Assembly (NCBI RefSeq): GCF_039729195.1
Contig: NZ_CP155796.1
Location: 930,001 to 994,000 of the forward strand
Source: Mycobacterium sp. DL
Lineage (GTDB): Bacteria > Actinomycetota > Actinomycetes > Mycobacteriales > Mycobacteriaceae
Reading direction: 5' to 3'
Length of the DNA: 64,000 nucleotides
Both the position numbers and the translations under genes were made by a program. The notes under the pieces were generated by a model, which was not told where the DNA came from, did not search any database, and was given only the letters and a program-made list of their open reading frames with translations. Shown in pieces: positions 1 to 7,926 of this stretch (the first letter of the stretch is position 1; each line of letters begins with the position of its first letter).

Positions 1-1
1 A

Positions 2-730
2 CGCACGTTCCTCAAGGTGGCGATTGTCGCCACGGCCGGCGTGGCGGCGGGTTACGCCTACCTCGGCGTGGCTGCGGCGACCCGCGGAAACTTCCTGACT
101 ACAGCCGTGACGATCGGGTGGGCGGCCTTCTTGCTGACCTTCGTGGTGGCGATGCTGTTGGTCGCTGGTGGCCGAACTGCCGCGCGGACCACCAGCGATG
201 CAACGGGTTTCACGATCTGGCCGGATAAGCGGTTCAGCATCGTGATGCTCGTCGGCGTAGTGGCGGCGATACCGAGTTGCATGCTATTCAGTGTCTGCGC
301 ACCCTTTGGTGTCATTGAATTCGCCAATACCCGTATTTCGCAGTCGGTTTGGCCCGTCGCTACGGGATTCGTCGCGTTTGTTGGAATCACTGGCTTGATC
401 ACTGCCTGGCGTCGCGGCGGAGTGGGACACGTCAAGTTGACCCCGGCCATGATCGAGAACGCGGACATCCTCAAGACCAGAGTCTTTGAGTGGGATGACG
501 TGGTTGACGTCGCCGACCACGCGGAATCGAAGAAGGCCCGCCGAGCGGTGGTGCTTCGCCTGCGGGACGGCCACGAAGAGATCATCAGCGTCGCCGACAT
601 CTACCTGCCCCGGGGCGTGGCGCTGTATTGGCTGGTGCGGCACTACTGGCGACACCCCGAGGACCGGACGGAGTTGGTGGACGCGCGGGCGGCCCAGCGC
701 CTTCATGACGGTCGATTCGACCTGGCCTAG
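2..730 (+). CDS. Membrane protein with C-terminal PH-like domain (5' partial)
   Basis: The reading frame is open to the left edge (R-T-F-L-K precede the GTG at 17), so the true start probably lies outside the window. At least three hydrophobic segments are visible: around residues 5-20, 33-52 and 75-95, with another near 110-130. The soluble C-terminal part (from about residue 140, TPAMIENADILKTRVFEW onward) looks like the short PH-like/bPH domain found behind membrane helices in many actinobacterial membrane proteins. No catalytic motif is seen, so the function is unknown. The stop at 728-730 is followed three bases later by a nested palindromic repeat shared with the convergent gene at 864-1892. 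Confidence 0.6.
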   Translation, partial: RTFLKVAIVATAGVAAGYAYLGVAAATRGNFLTTAVTIGWAAFLLTFVVAMLLVAGGRTAARTTSDATGFTIWPDKRFSIVMLVGVVAAIPSCMLFSVCAPFGVIEFANTRISQSVWPVATGFVAFVGITGLITAWRRGGVGHVKLTPAMIENADILKTRVFEWDDVVDVADHAESKKARRAVVLRLRDGHEEIISVADIYLPRGVALYWLVRHYWRHPEDRTELVDARAAQRLHDGRFDLA

Positions 731-733
731 CGG

Positions 734-856
734 CGTTGAGACTGCGCTGGCGGCGGACCCCGGCGTTGAGGCTGCGCTGACGGCGGGGTTTACTCACATT
801 TCTCCGCCGTGGTTGCAGTCTCAACGGAGGTTGCCGCCGTGAATGCAGTCTCAGCG
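734..856. repeat. Palindromic intergenic repeat, nested double copy (copy 1)
   Basis: A full element (764-826) with arms CGTTGAGGCTGCGCT and TTGCAGTCTCAACG sits inside a second pair of arms: CGTTGAGACTGCGCTGG from 734, and a right arm ending GCAGTCTCAGCG near 856. It fills almost all the space between two convergent stop codons (730 and 864). Confidence 0.85.
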
Positions 857-863
857 GGAGAGG

Positions 864-1892
864 TCAGGTGTCGAGGGAGACAGCGCCGTCGCGCCACGTG
901 TCGAGGATGTCGTCGACACGGCCGCGCACTCGGAGGCGGGCGTCGTCGCGATCAACCCCGGACATCAGCAGGTCGTCGTAGTCGGTGTCGACATGTCGGA
1001 CCGATGCGGTGACGGCGAGGCGGATCGCATCGGCGTCCAGGTTGCGGCCCGCGGCGCTGCGTCCGACGCGACCGCTGCCGCGCACAGCGGCGTGGTAGGC
1101 GATGGCCTCGGCGCGGGCGGGTGGGCAGCCGGGGAACTGTGCGCGGATCGCGACGGCGAACTCCACGCGGAACTTCTCGTCGGCCTCGGCGCGGTAGATC
1201 TGGTCTCGCGCTCGCTGCGTGGCGCGGACGTCGGCGTCCTCGAGGCACTGCCGGGCAGCGGCTTCGATCGCGTCGTTCTCGGCCAGAATGCCTTGGCGCT
1301 CATAACGATTGCGCCGTAAATTCCAGCGGACGACCACCGCCGAGAGCTGGCTCGCCTTCTTGGCGCGACGGGTCAGCGCGGCGTCCCCCGAGGGCAGGAA
1401 CACCAGATGGCCGAGGTCGGCGCAATCCAGACACAGCGCACCGGAGTTCGTCTTGAGGAGCAGATCGCCGCTCTCGTCGCCGCAGGAGGAACAGGTGAAA
1501 GCGTTGATCGCCGAGATCACGGTGAACCGCTGCGACGGTGCTCGCAGCCTCTCGGGTGCGGGTTGCTCGGTCGCCGCCCAGCGGACGCGAAAGGCACGGT
1601 CGAGGGTGGCGTCGCCGTCTGCGGTGAACTGCAGCTCGCCGTAATCCGTCTCCCACGACTTCAGGCCGTGGCCCTCCGCCCAGGCGCGCAGGGCATCGAG
1701 GGCCTCGAGCGTCCGAGCAGCGTCGACCTGTACGCCGAGGTCCAGAGAAGTGACGCGGCCCCGCTCCCACCGTTCGACATTCGCCGCCGCGAGCCACCCG
1801 AGGCCGACCAGGACGTCGATGGGCGTGACGAATCGCTGCTCGGCCAACGCGGCCTCAGCAATGTGTGCGACGCGAGTCTCCAAACGTGCCAT
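864..1892 (-). CDS. DUF2293 domain protein with zinc-ribbon-like motif
   Basis: The 342-residue protein starts at the ATG at 1892, preceded by GGAGG four bases upstream; the longer frame to 2168 runs through a repeat copy and is rejected. The middle holds two CxxC pairs (CSSCGDESGD and ALCLDCADLGH), suggesting one bound metal ion. The C-terminal ~90 residues show the DUF2293 pattern: RVEFAVAIRAQFPGCP, then GSGRVGRSAAGR, then VRHVDTDYDDLLMSG and an AR-rich end. The family is common in actinobacteria and fungi with no settled function. The gene is convergent with the membrane protein on its left and divergent from the glycan operon on its right. Confidence 0.75.
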   Translation of the reverse strand: MARLETRVAHIAEAALAEQRFVTPIDVLVGLGWLAAANVERWERGRVTSLDLGVQVDAARTLEALDALRAWAEGHGLKSWETDYGELQFTADGDATLDRAFRVRWAATEQPAPERLRAPSQRFTVISAINAFTCSSCGDESGDLLLKTNSGALCLDCADLGHLVFLPSGDAALTRRAKKASQLSAVVVRWNLRRNRYERQGILAENDAIEAAARQCLEDADVRATQRARDQIYRAEADEKFRVEFAVAIRAQFPGCPPARAEAIAYHAAVRGSGRVGRSAAGRNLDADAIRLAVTASVRHVDTDYDDLLMSGVDRDDARLRVRGRVDDILDTWRDGAVSLDT

Positions 1893-1940
1893 GGCACCTC
1901 CGAGGGTAATTCGGCGGTCCGACAGCAGTGCGTCGCTACC

Positions 1941-2002
1941 TTTCAGACCGCGTCCACGGCGGGGTCTACTCGCACGTTGTCGCCCTGCACGCAGCCTCAA
2001 CG
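1941..2002. repeat. Palindromic intergenic repeat, degenerate (copy 2)
   Basis: The left arm is eroded (TTTCAGACCGCGTCC). The loop TCTACTCGCACGTT and right arm ACGCAGCCTCAACG are recognisable. Unlike most copies it lies between divergent genes, upstream of 864-1892 and 2187-3320. Confidence 0.65.
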
Positions 2003-2055
2003 TGGGGCAAGGGGGTGTAGCCTGGGAGAAGCTGGTAGTTCCAGCAGTCCGGTAG

Positions 2056-2140
2056 AGATCAGTTTCTGCGCTCACGCGCTGATCTTCCCGAGTCTTCACA
2101 CACGCCGGTACGCCGGTGGCGATAGCCCAGTCGGGATAAT
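2056..2140 (+). promoter_or_regulatory. Candidate regulatory region of the glycan operon
   Basis: A perfect 7-bp inverted repeat, AGATCAG (2056-2062) and CTGATCT (2079-2085), is followed by a GATAAT sequence at 2135-2140 that resembles a -10 element, about 50 bp before the ATG at 2187. Assigning these as operator and promoter is inference. Confidence 0.3.
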
Positions 2141-2186
2141 CTTGAATGCAGCACCGCTTGTCAACCATTTAGCCGCTCCCTTTGGG

Positions 2187-3320
2187 ATGCAAAGCTTTTC
2201 GTATCTGCCGAGTTTCGGGGTTCTGAGCACGTACGCGCCGACAGCATGCGGCCTGGCGACCTTCAGCGCCGCCTTGGCCGGGGGCCTGTCCGCGAGGGGC
2301 GTCGACGTCAAGATCGTCCGCATCGCCGACGGCACCCCGTCGGAGAGCGCCGACGTCACCGGCGAGCTCGTCAACGGCTCGGCGCCGTCCGTCGCGGCCG
2401 CCTCGGAGTTGCTCAACCGCAGCGATGTCGCCCTCATCCAGCACGAGTACGGCATCTACGGCGGACCTGACGGCGACGAGGTCGTCGAGATCATGAAGGG
2501 CCTGCGGGTGCCGTCGATCGTCATCACCCACACGGTGCTGAAAGATCCGACACCACACCAACGTTCGGTGCTCAACGAAGTGCTGGCGCTGGCCGACCAG
2601 GTGGTCGTGATGTCCGAAGCTGCCCGCGAACGTCTGTGCGCCGGCTTCACCGTCGATCACCGCAAGGTCACCACGATCCCGCACGGTGCGGCGCTGCCCA
2701 CCACAGCCGCGCTGATGCGTTCGGGCCGGCCGACGATCCTGACCTGGGGCCTGCTGGGCCCGGGCAAGGGCATCGAGCGCGTCATCGACGCGATGGCCAC
2801 GCTGAAGCACCTCCCGCAGAATCCGCGGTATCTGATCGCCGGTCGCACCCACCCGAAGGTGCTCGCCTCCCAGGGCGACGTCTACCGCGACGCTCTGATC
2901 GCGCAGGCGGAGCGCCTCGGGGTCGCCGATTCGGTGTTCTTCGATTCGGCGTACCGCACCCCCGAAGCATTGACGACCCTGATGCAGGCCGCCTCCGTCG
3001 TGGTGCTGCCCTATGACTCGAAGGACCAGGTCACCTCCGGGGTGCTGGTCGATTCCGTCGCCAGCGGACGGCCTGTTGTCGCCACCGCGTTCCCGCACGC
3101 CGTCGAACTGCTCGGCAGCGGTGCGGGCACCGTCGTCGACCACGACGACCCCGCCGCGATGGAGAGCGCCCTGCGCCGGATGCTCACCGATCCGCGGGTC
3201 GCCGGTTCGATGGCTTCCGAGGCACGCGGGCTTGCGCCGGCGATGGCGTGGCCAGTGGTTGCCAATGCGTATGTGGTTGTGGCACAACGGCTCATCGCGG
3301 CTCGTTTGGCAGCGGCATGA
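2187..3320 (+). CDS. GT4-family glycosyltransferase
   Basis: This is a 377-residue GT-B fold glycosyltransferase of family 4. The ATG at 2187 (MQSFSYLPSFGVLSTYAPTACG) precedes the usual GT4 opening, in which a glycine-rich acceptor loop (ACGLATFSAALAGGL) follows the first strand. The frame extends far upstream, but that part lacks protein character. The C-terminal domain has TWGLLGPGKGIERVIDA (the donor-domain start), YLIAGRTHPKV and SGVLVDSVASGRPVVAT. The usual E-x7-E pair is changed here: the second Glu is Asp in VLVDSV, and no Glu precedes it at the normal spacing. It is the first gene of a tightly overlapping trio (stop overlaps the next ATG). It probably transfers a nucleotide-activated sugar in the cytoplasm; donor and acceptor are unknown. 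Confidence 0.8.
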   Translation: MQSFSYLPSFGVLSTYAPTACGLATFSAALAGGLSARGVDVKIVRIADGTPSESADVTGELVNGSAPSVAAASELLNRSDVALIQHEYGIYGGPDGDEVVEIMKGLRVPSIVITHTVLKDPTPHQRSVLNEVLALADQVVVMSEAARERLCAGFTVDHRKVTTIPHGAALPTTAALMRSGRPTILTWGLLGPGKGIERVIDAMATLKHLPQNPRYLIAGRTHPKVLASQGDVYRDALIAQAERLGVADSVFFDSAYRTPEALTTLMQAASVVVLPYDSKDQVTSGVLVDSVASGRPVVATAFPHAVELLGSGAGTVVDHDDPAAMESALRRMLTDPRVAGSMASEARGLAPAMAWPVVANAYVVVAQRLIAARLAAA

Positions 3321-4327
3321 CCGCGCCGGTGTTCACCCACCTGCTGCGCATGACCGATCACCGCGCGACGTTCGAGCATGCGCTGTTGACCGAACCGCGC
3401 CGCGAGCACGGCTACTGCACCGACGACATGGCCAGGGTGCTCGTTGTCACCACGCGGCAGCCGGAATCCGAGGGTGTGATCAACGGCCTCGCCGGTAAGG
3501 CGCTGACTTTCCTGAACGAAGCCCAGTCCTACGACGGCACCTGCCGTAACCGCATGGACAGCGGCGGCCACTGGACCGACACTCCGAGCACCGACGACCA
3601 CTGGGGTCGGGCCGTGTGGGGCCTCGGCACCGCGGCCGCCCACAGCGACGTCAGCATGGTTCGCCGACTGGCGACCATCCAGTTCGAACGCGCGACCCAC
3701 ACCAGGTCACCGCACCCGCGGGCGATGGCGTTCGCCGCGATCGGCGCCGCCGAACTCCTCGGCCACGAACCCGGCCACGTCGAGTCCCGCACGTTGCTGA
3801 CCGACTACGCCGCATCTCTCCCGCCCGCCGCCGTCGACCCCGAGTGGTTGTGGCCGGAGCCGCGGCTCACCTACGCCAACGCGGTGCTCGCCGAGGCGAT
3901 GATCGCCGCCGGCGTGGCGCTGGAGGACTCTGAGCTGCGACAGCGGGGCCTGGACGCGCTGGAATGGCTGCTGAACTTCGAGACCGCCGACGGCCACCTG
4001 TCGCCGACCCCCGACGGGGGCTGCGGACCGGATGACGTCCGGCCCGCGTTCGACCAGCAGCCGATCGAGGTGGCCAGCCTGGCCGACGCGTGCGCGCGCG
4101 CCGCGGCCACCGACCCGCGGGCGCTGTGGCCCGACGCCATCCGCTCAGCTGCCGCGTGGTTCCACGGTGACAACGACCTCAAGCTGCCGATGTGGGATCC
4201 GGAGACCGGTGGAGGCTACGACGGGTTGCACGCCGACCGGGTGAACCTCAACCAGGGCGCGGAGTCCACCCTCGCCGTGATCTCGACGATGCAGCAGGCG
4301 CAGCGCTTTTCGACTGTCACCCAGTGA
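3317..4327 (+). CDS. Glycosidase-like protein, probable (alpha/alpha)6-barrel
   Basis: The 336-residue product starts at the ATG at 3317, overlapping the preceding stop by 4 bp. It begins APVFTHLLRMTDHRATFEHA and contains HGYCTDDMARVLVVTT, a pattern of proteins encoded beside GH130 enzymes. Repeating helical segments rich in Trp/Gly turns (GHWTDTPSTDDHWGRAVWGLG, then ETADGHLSPTPDGGCG) look like a helical toroid, as in glucuronyl hydrolases and epimerases. No catalytic residue can be named with certainty. Its stop overlaps the GTG of the GH130 gene, so the three products are almost certainly translationally coupled and act on one glycan. Substrate not recognised. Confidence 0.6.
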   Translation: MTAPVFTHLLRMTDHRATFEHALLTEPRREHGYCTDDMARVLVVTTRQPESEGVINGLAGKALTFLNEAQSYDGTCRNRMDSGGHWTDTPSTDDHWGRAVWGLGTAAAHSDVSMVRRLATIQFERATHTRSPHPRAMAFAAIGAAELLGHEPGHVESRTLLTDYAASLPPAAVDPEWLWPEPRLTYANAVLAEAMIAAGVALEDSELRQRGLDALEWLLNFETADGHLSPTPDGGCGPDDVRPAFDQQPIEVASLADACARAAATDPRALWPDAIRSAAAWFHGDNDLKLPMWDPETGGGYDGLHADRVNLNQGAESTLAVISTMQQAQRFSTVTQ

Positions 4328-5805
4328 CGGCGACGACGCGGCCCGAGCTCGTCACCCGCAGTGCACAGCGGCTCACCGCTGATCCCAGCCGGGTGATCAC
4401 CCGGCTGTTCGTGCCCGGCCAGGAGGGTTTCGAGTCCCAGGAGTCCCGCGCAGGGGCGGTGCTCTCGCGGATCCTGGCTCTGACCGACGATGACGTGCGC
4501 GCGACGCTGCACGACGTGATGACCCGCTTCGACGCCCGGCACCGCGACCTGGAGGGCACTTTCCGCAGGCACGCCAGCGAGCTGGCCGACCGTCTCGATC
4601 CCAATCGCGAGTTCACCGAGGCACGAATGTTGTTGCTGGGGGCGACATTCACCAACGAGTACGCCATCGAGGGTGCGGCGCTGTGCAATCCGAGCATGGT
4701 CGCGCACCCCGATCAGTCCGGCATGGCCGCGGGAAGTCTGCGGTTCGTGATGAGCGTGCGGGGGATCGGGGAGGGACATCGGTCGACGATCGGGTTCCGG
4801 ACCGGTGTCGTCGACGCGGCGGGGGTCCCCACGATCGACGAACCTGCGCCGTATGCCTCGACGGGACGCGTTGAACCCGCCCTGCTCGACGCCGCGGTGT
4901 TCCGCGCCGAACTCAGCAGGCAGGACCGCGCCGGTGAGGCTGCGGACTACATCTTCGACGCGCTCGGGGACCTGTTCACCCGATCCGATCTCGACGAGCG
5001 CCTCGACAGCCTGCGGGCTCACCTGCGCACCCGGGGCCAGGCCGAAGGCACCATCGACATCGTTCGCGACATCGCGTCACGCTGCTACGCCGTCGAATTC
5101 CGTGACGATGTGACGCTGTCCGAGCGGGTGCTGTGGTCGGCGACGGAAGCCGAGCAGGCGGGCATGGAGGACGCACGTTTTGTCCGGTTCGTCGACGACG
5201 ACGGCTCGGTCACCTACTACGCCACCTATACCGCCTACAGCGGATCACACATCAGCCAACAGTTGCTGGAGAGCACCGATTTCCAGTCGTTCACCTCGGT
5301 GCCGCTGGTCGGACGGGCCGCGGCCAACAAGGGCCTGGCGTTGTTCCCGCGCCGCATCGGCGGCCGGTACGCCGCGATGTCGCGATCGGACCGCGAGACC
5401 AACACTGTCGCGTTCGCCGATCACCGGTCGGTCTGGACGTCGGCATCGCCGTGTCAGCAGCCGACCGAGGTGTGGGAGACGCTGCAACTCGGAAACTGCG
5501 GTCCGCCAATCGAAACCGATGCGGGCTGGATGGTGCTCACCCACGGCGTCGGGCCGATGCGCACCTACAGCATCGGGGCGATCCTGCTCGACCTCGACGA
5601 CCCGACCAGGGTGATCGGCCGGCTGCGACGGCCCCTGCTGACCCCGGCGCGCGACGAGCGGAACGGCTACGTGCCCAACGTCGTCTACTCCTGCGGTGCG
5701 CTCGTCCACGCGGAAACGCTGGTGATTCCGCACGGCATCGGTGACAGCGCCATCGGCATCGCGACGGTTCCGCTGGCCGAATTGTTAGCTGCCTTCGCCG
5801 AATAG
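4324..5805 (+). CDS. GH130-family beta-mannoside phosphorylase/hydrolase-like protein
   Basis: The 493-residue protein starts at the GTG at 4324 (GTGA overlap). GH130 enzymes are five-bladed propellers that phosphorolyse or hydrolyse beta-1,2- or beta-1,4-mannosides. The family signature is visible as MEDARFVRFVDDDGSVTYYA: the Asp near residue 283 occupies the general-acid position of the usual EDPR motif, with Pro replaced by Ala. RAAANKGLALFPRRIGGRYAAMSR and the closing GCGALVHAETLVIPHGIGDS also fit the family. The N-terminal ~190 residues are an added helical domain found in the longer actinobacterial members. With GT4 and the glycosidase-like protein it probably turns over a mannose-containing oligosaccharide; this is inference from family. 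Confidence 0.75.
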   Translation: MTATTRPELVTRSAQRLTADPSRVITRLFVPGQEGFESQESRAGAVLSRILALTDDDVRATLHDVMTRFDARHRDLEGTFRRHASELADRLDPNREFTEARMLLLGATFTNEYAIEGAALCNPSMVAHPDQSGMAAGSLRFVMSVRGIGEGHRSTIGFRTGVVDAAGVPTIDEPAPYASTGRVEPALLDAAVFRAELSRQDRAGEAADYIFDALGDLFTRSDLDERLDSLRAHLRTRGQAEGTIDIVRDIASRCYAVEFRDDVTLSERVLWSATEAEQAGMEDARFVRFVDDDGSVTYYATYTAYSGSHISQQLLESTDFQSFTSVPLVGRAAANKGLALFPRRIGGRYAAMSRSDRETNTVAFADHRSVWTSASPCQQPTEVWETLQLGNCGPPIETDAGWMVLTHGVGPMRTYSIGAILLDLDDPTRVIGRLRRPLLTPARDERNGYVPNVVYSCGALVHAETLVIPHGIGDSAIGIATVPLAELLAAFAE

Positions 5806-5910
5806 CGCGGGTGTCGTCGCTCACCCGTTTACCAGCGCCGGCGGCGGGTATTCTGAACTCACCCGCCGACTCCTCGGTCGACCGGTCACCAACAACTTTT
5901 CGGTTCCAGG

Positions 5911-7104
5911 GTGAGATCCACGCCCTCAGCGCTGGATCTATCAAGGAACATCGACATCGCCATCACCGACATCGCCAGGTACACCCATCTCAGCCCCGCG
6001 GACATCGAACGTCTCGGGAGCGAGCTCGACGAGATCCGCAGCGACATCGAGCAGTCACTCGGCGCCTCCGACGCCACCTACATCCGGCGCACCATTCTGT
6101 TCCAGCGGACGCTCGATGTGGCGGCGCGGCTGCTGATCGCCGGCACCCGGTCGAAGGCCGGCTGGGCGTTGGGCACCGCGGCGCTCGGGTACGCCAAGAG
6201 CGTCGAGAACATGGAGATCGGGCACAACGTCTCCCACGGCCAGTGGGATTGGATGAACGACCCGGAGATCCACTCGAGCACGTGGGAGTGGGACATGGTC
6301 GCGGTGTCGTCGCAGTGGAAGTCGGGACACAACTACCGCCACCACGTCTTCAGCAATGTGCTCGGCGAGGACGACGACCTCGGGTTCGGCGTGATGCGGG
6401 TGACGCCGGATCAGCCGTGGCAGCGTAAGCATCTGCTGCAGCCGCTGCAGAACCTGCTCCTGGCGCTGACGTTCGAGTGGGGCATCGCCCTGCACGACGT
6501 GGACCTGGCACGGACGAACCCGTCGCGACGGGCGCAGGTGAAGACGCTGGTGGGCAAGATAGGCCGACAGGGGTTCAAGGACTACCTGCTGTGGCCCGCG
6601 CTGAGCCTGAAGCGGTGGCGCCGGACCCTGGGCGCGAACGCCGTGGCCAACCTGGCCCGCAACCTGTGGGCGTACGTGGTGATCTTCTGCGGACACTTCC
6701 CGGACGGCACCCAGAAGTTCACCCCCGACGTCCTGCAGTCCGAGACCAGGGCCGAGTGGTACCTGCGGCAGATGCTGGGTGCGGCCAACTTCAAGGCCGG
6801 CAAGCTGCTGGGCTTCTCCAGCGGCAACCTGTGCTACCAGATCGAACACCACCTGTTCCCCGACCTGCCGAGCAACCGGCTCGCCGAGATCGCCGACCGG
6901 GTGCGACCGTTGTGCGAGAAGTACGGTCTGCCGTATCTGACGGGATCGCTTGCGCACCAATATGGTTCGACGCTCGGCATCATCCACCGGCTGGCGTTGC
7001 CGGACAACTTCTTCGGCCGGGACGCGGACGTCTCGCAGATCCGCCCGCGGCGGCGGCAACTGAAGGCGGGGTCGCGTCGGCGCTCAGCTTTGCGCGCCGC
7101 TTAA
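5911..7104 (+). CDS. desA3-like: DesA3-like fatty acyl-CoA desaturase
   Basis: The 397-residue membrane di-iron desaturase closely follows mycobacterial DesA3 (stearoyl-CoA delta-9 desaturase), from AITDIARYTHLSPADIE near the N-terminus to the LPDLPSNRLAEI segment. The three His boxes are GHNVSHGQW (H105, H109), HNYRHH (H140, H144, H145) and QIEHH (H313, H314); H262 in CGHFPDG is the extra ligand typical of this class. The GTG at 5911 is the only good start, though its ribosome-binding site is weak. In M. tuberculosis the enzyme works with the oxidoreductase Rv3230c; no such partner is next door here. A TetR gene is convergent on its 3' side, separated by repeat copy 3. Confidence 0.88.
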   Translation: MRSTPSALDLSRNIDIAITDIARYTHLSPADIERLGSELDEIRSDIEQSLGASDATYIRRTILFQRTLDVAARLLIAGTRSKAGWALGTAALGYAKSVENMEIGHNVSHGQWDWMNDPEIHSSTWEWDMVAVSSQWKSGHNYRHHVFSNVLGEDDDLGFGVMRVTPDQPWQRKHLLQPLQNLLLALTFEWGIALHDVDLARTNPSRRAQVKTLVGKIGRQGFKDYLLWPALSLKRWRRTLGANAVANLARNLWAYVVIFCGHFPDGTQKFTPDVLQSETRAEWYLRQMLGAANFKAGKLLGFSSGNLCYQIEHHLFPDLPSNRLAEIADRVRPLCEKYGLPYLTGSLAHQYGSTLGIIHRLALPDNFFGRDADVSQIRPRRRQLKAGSRRRSALRAA

Positions 7105-7111
7105 CTTTTGG

Positions 7112-7174
7112 CGTTGACACTGCGCTGGCGGCGGGCGCCACTCGCACTTCTGCGCCCTGGACGCAGTCTCAACG
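7112..7174. repeat. Palindromic intergenic repeat (copy 3)
   Basis: The left arm is CGTTGACACTGCGCTGG, the loop GCCACTCGCACTTC and the right arm GACGCAGTCTCAACG. It occupies the whole interval between the convergent desaturase (stop 7104) and TetR (stop 7179) genes. Confidence 0.9.
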
Positions 7175-7178
7175 GGGG

Positions 7179-7781
7179 TTAGGGAAGCCGCGCGCCCGTT
7201 GCGAGCTCCGCGTACTGGCGCATCAGCCGCAGCGCGGTCCGCCGGTTCATCGCGGGGTCGCGGGCGACGATGCGATAACCGAGATAGTCCTCCATCGACA
7301 TCAACGTCATGGCGATGTCGCGGGCGGGGGAGCTAAGCACAAACGCCTTCTTCTTCCGGCCCGCGGTCAGGATCTGGGTGTAGAGGTCGACCTGGCGGTG
7401 ATAGATGCCCTGCACGTCGCTGCGCTGGTCGAGTTCGAATCCGGCGGCCAGCACGGCGCGCCAGATCGCCCGCCATTCGGCGTCCTCGGGTCCGGACGGA
7501 AGCCCCGCGGCGATCGTCACCGCCAGTTGTGCGGCCGCGTCATCGGTGTCCTCGAGGGCGGCGAGTCGGGCGTCGTAGAACCGCACATCCGAGCGCAATG
7601 CCAGCTCGGAGAGCAGCTTGGCCATGTCCTTGAAGTAGTAGCGGACGGCGTTGGTGGTCAGCCCGAGTTCTTCGGCCACATCGGCCAGGCGCAGGGTCGC
7701 AAGGTCATGGCGCTCGATCAAAGCGATTGTGGCATCGAGGATCTCGCCTCGACGCTCGACTTGTCGGTTCGGCCGTGCCAC
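7179..7781 (-). CDS. TetR-family transcriptional regulator
   Basis: The 200-residue protein starts at the GTG at 7781 (VARPNRQVERRGEILDAT). The frame runs further upstream but overlaps the divergent peptidase leader. The N-terminal helix-turn-helix is clear: LRLADVAEELGLTTNAVRYYFKD, residues about 30-55. The C-terminal ligand domain is unassigned. It is divergent from the peptidase/permease pair (145 bp between starts) and convergent with the desaturase, so either could be a target. The divergent arrangement favours the peptidase/permease promoter. Confidence 0.8.
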   Translation of the reverse strand: MARPNRQVERRGEILDATIALIERHDLATLRLADVAEELGLTTNAVRYYFKDMAKLLSELALRSDVRFYDARLAALEDTDDAAAQLAVTIAAGLPSGPEDAEWRAIWRAVLAAGFELDQRSDVQGIYHRQVDLYTQILTAGRKKKAFVLSSPARDIAMTLMSMEDYLGYRIVARDPAMNRRTALRLMRQYAELATGARLP

Positions 7782-7926
7782 GCGGTGACTGCTCCGTTTC
7801 CCGTCGGGTGGATGTGGTCCGAGGTTACCCGCTGATGAACCAATTCCGTCGTTGGGGTTGCGCATGCGTCCGACCGGGCGCATTATTTTCCGAATAGGAA
7901 AAGAACTATCTGACCTGGAGGCCCCT

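Noticed and set aside
734..856. Nested repeats considered as a CRISPR array
   Set aside because: The copies are palindromes scattered singly through the window with kilobases between them; there is no regular repeat-spacer pattern and no cas gene.
1407..2186. N-terminal extension of the GT4 frame and of the DUF2293 frame
   Set aside because: The extensions run through each other's coding sequence and a degenerate repeat; good starts exist at 2187 and 1892.
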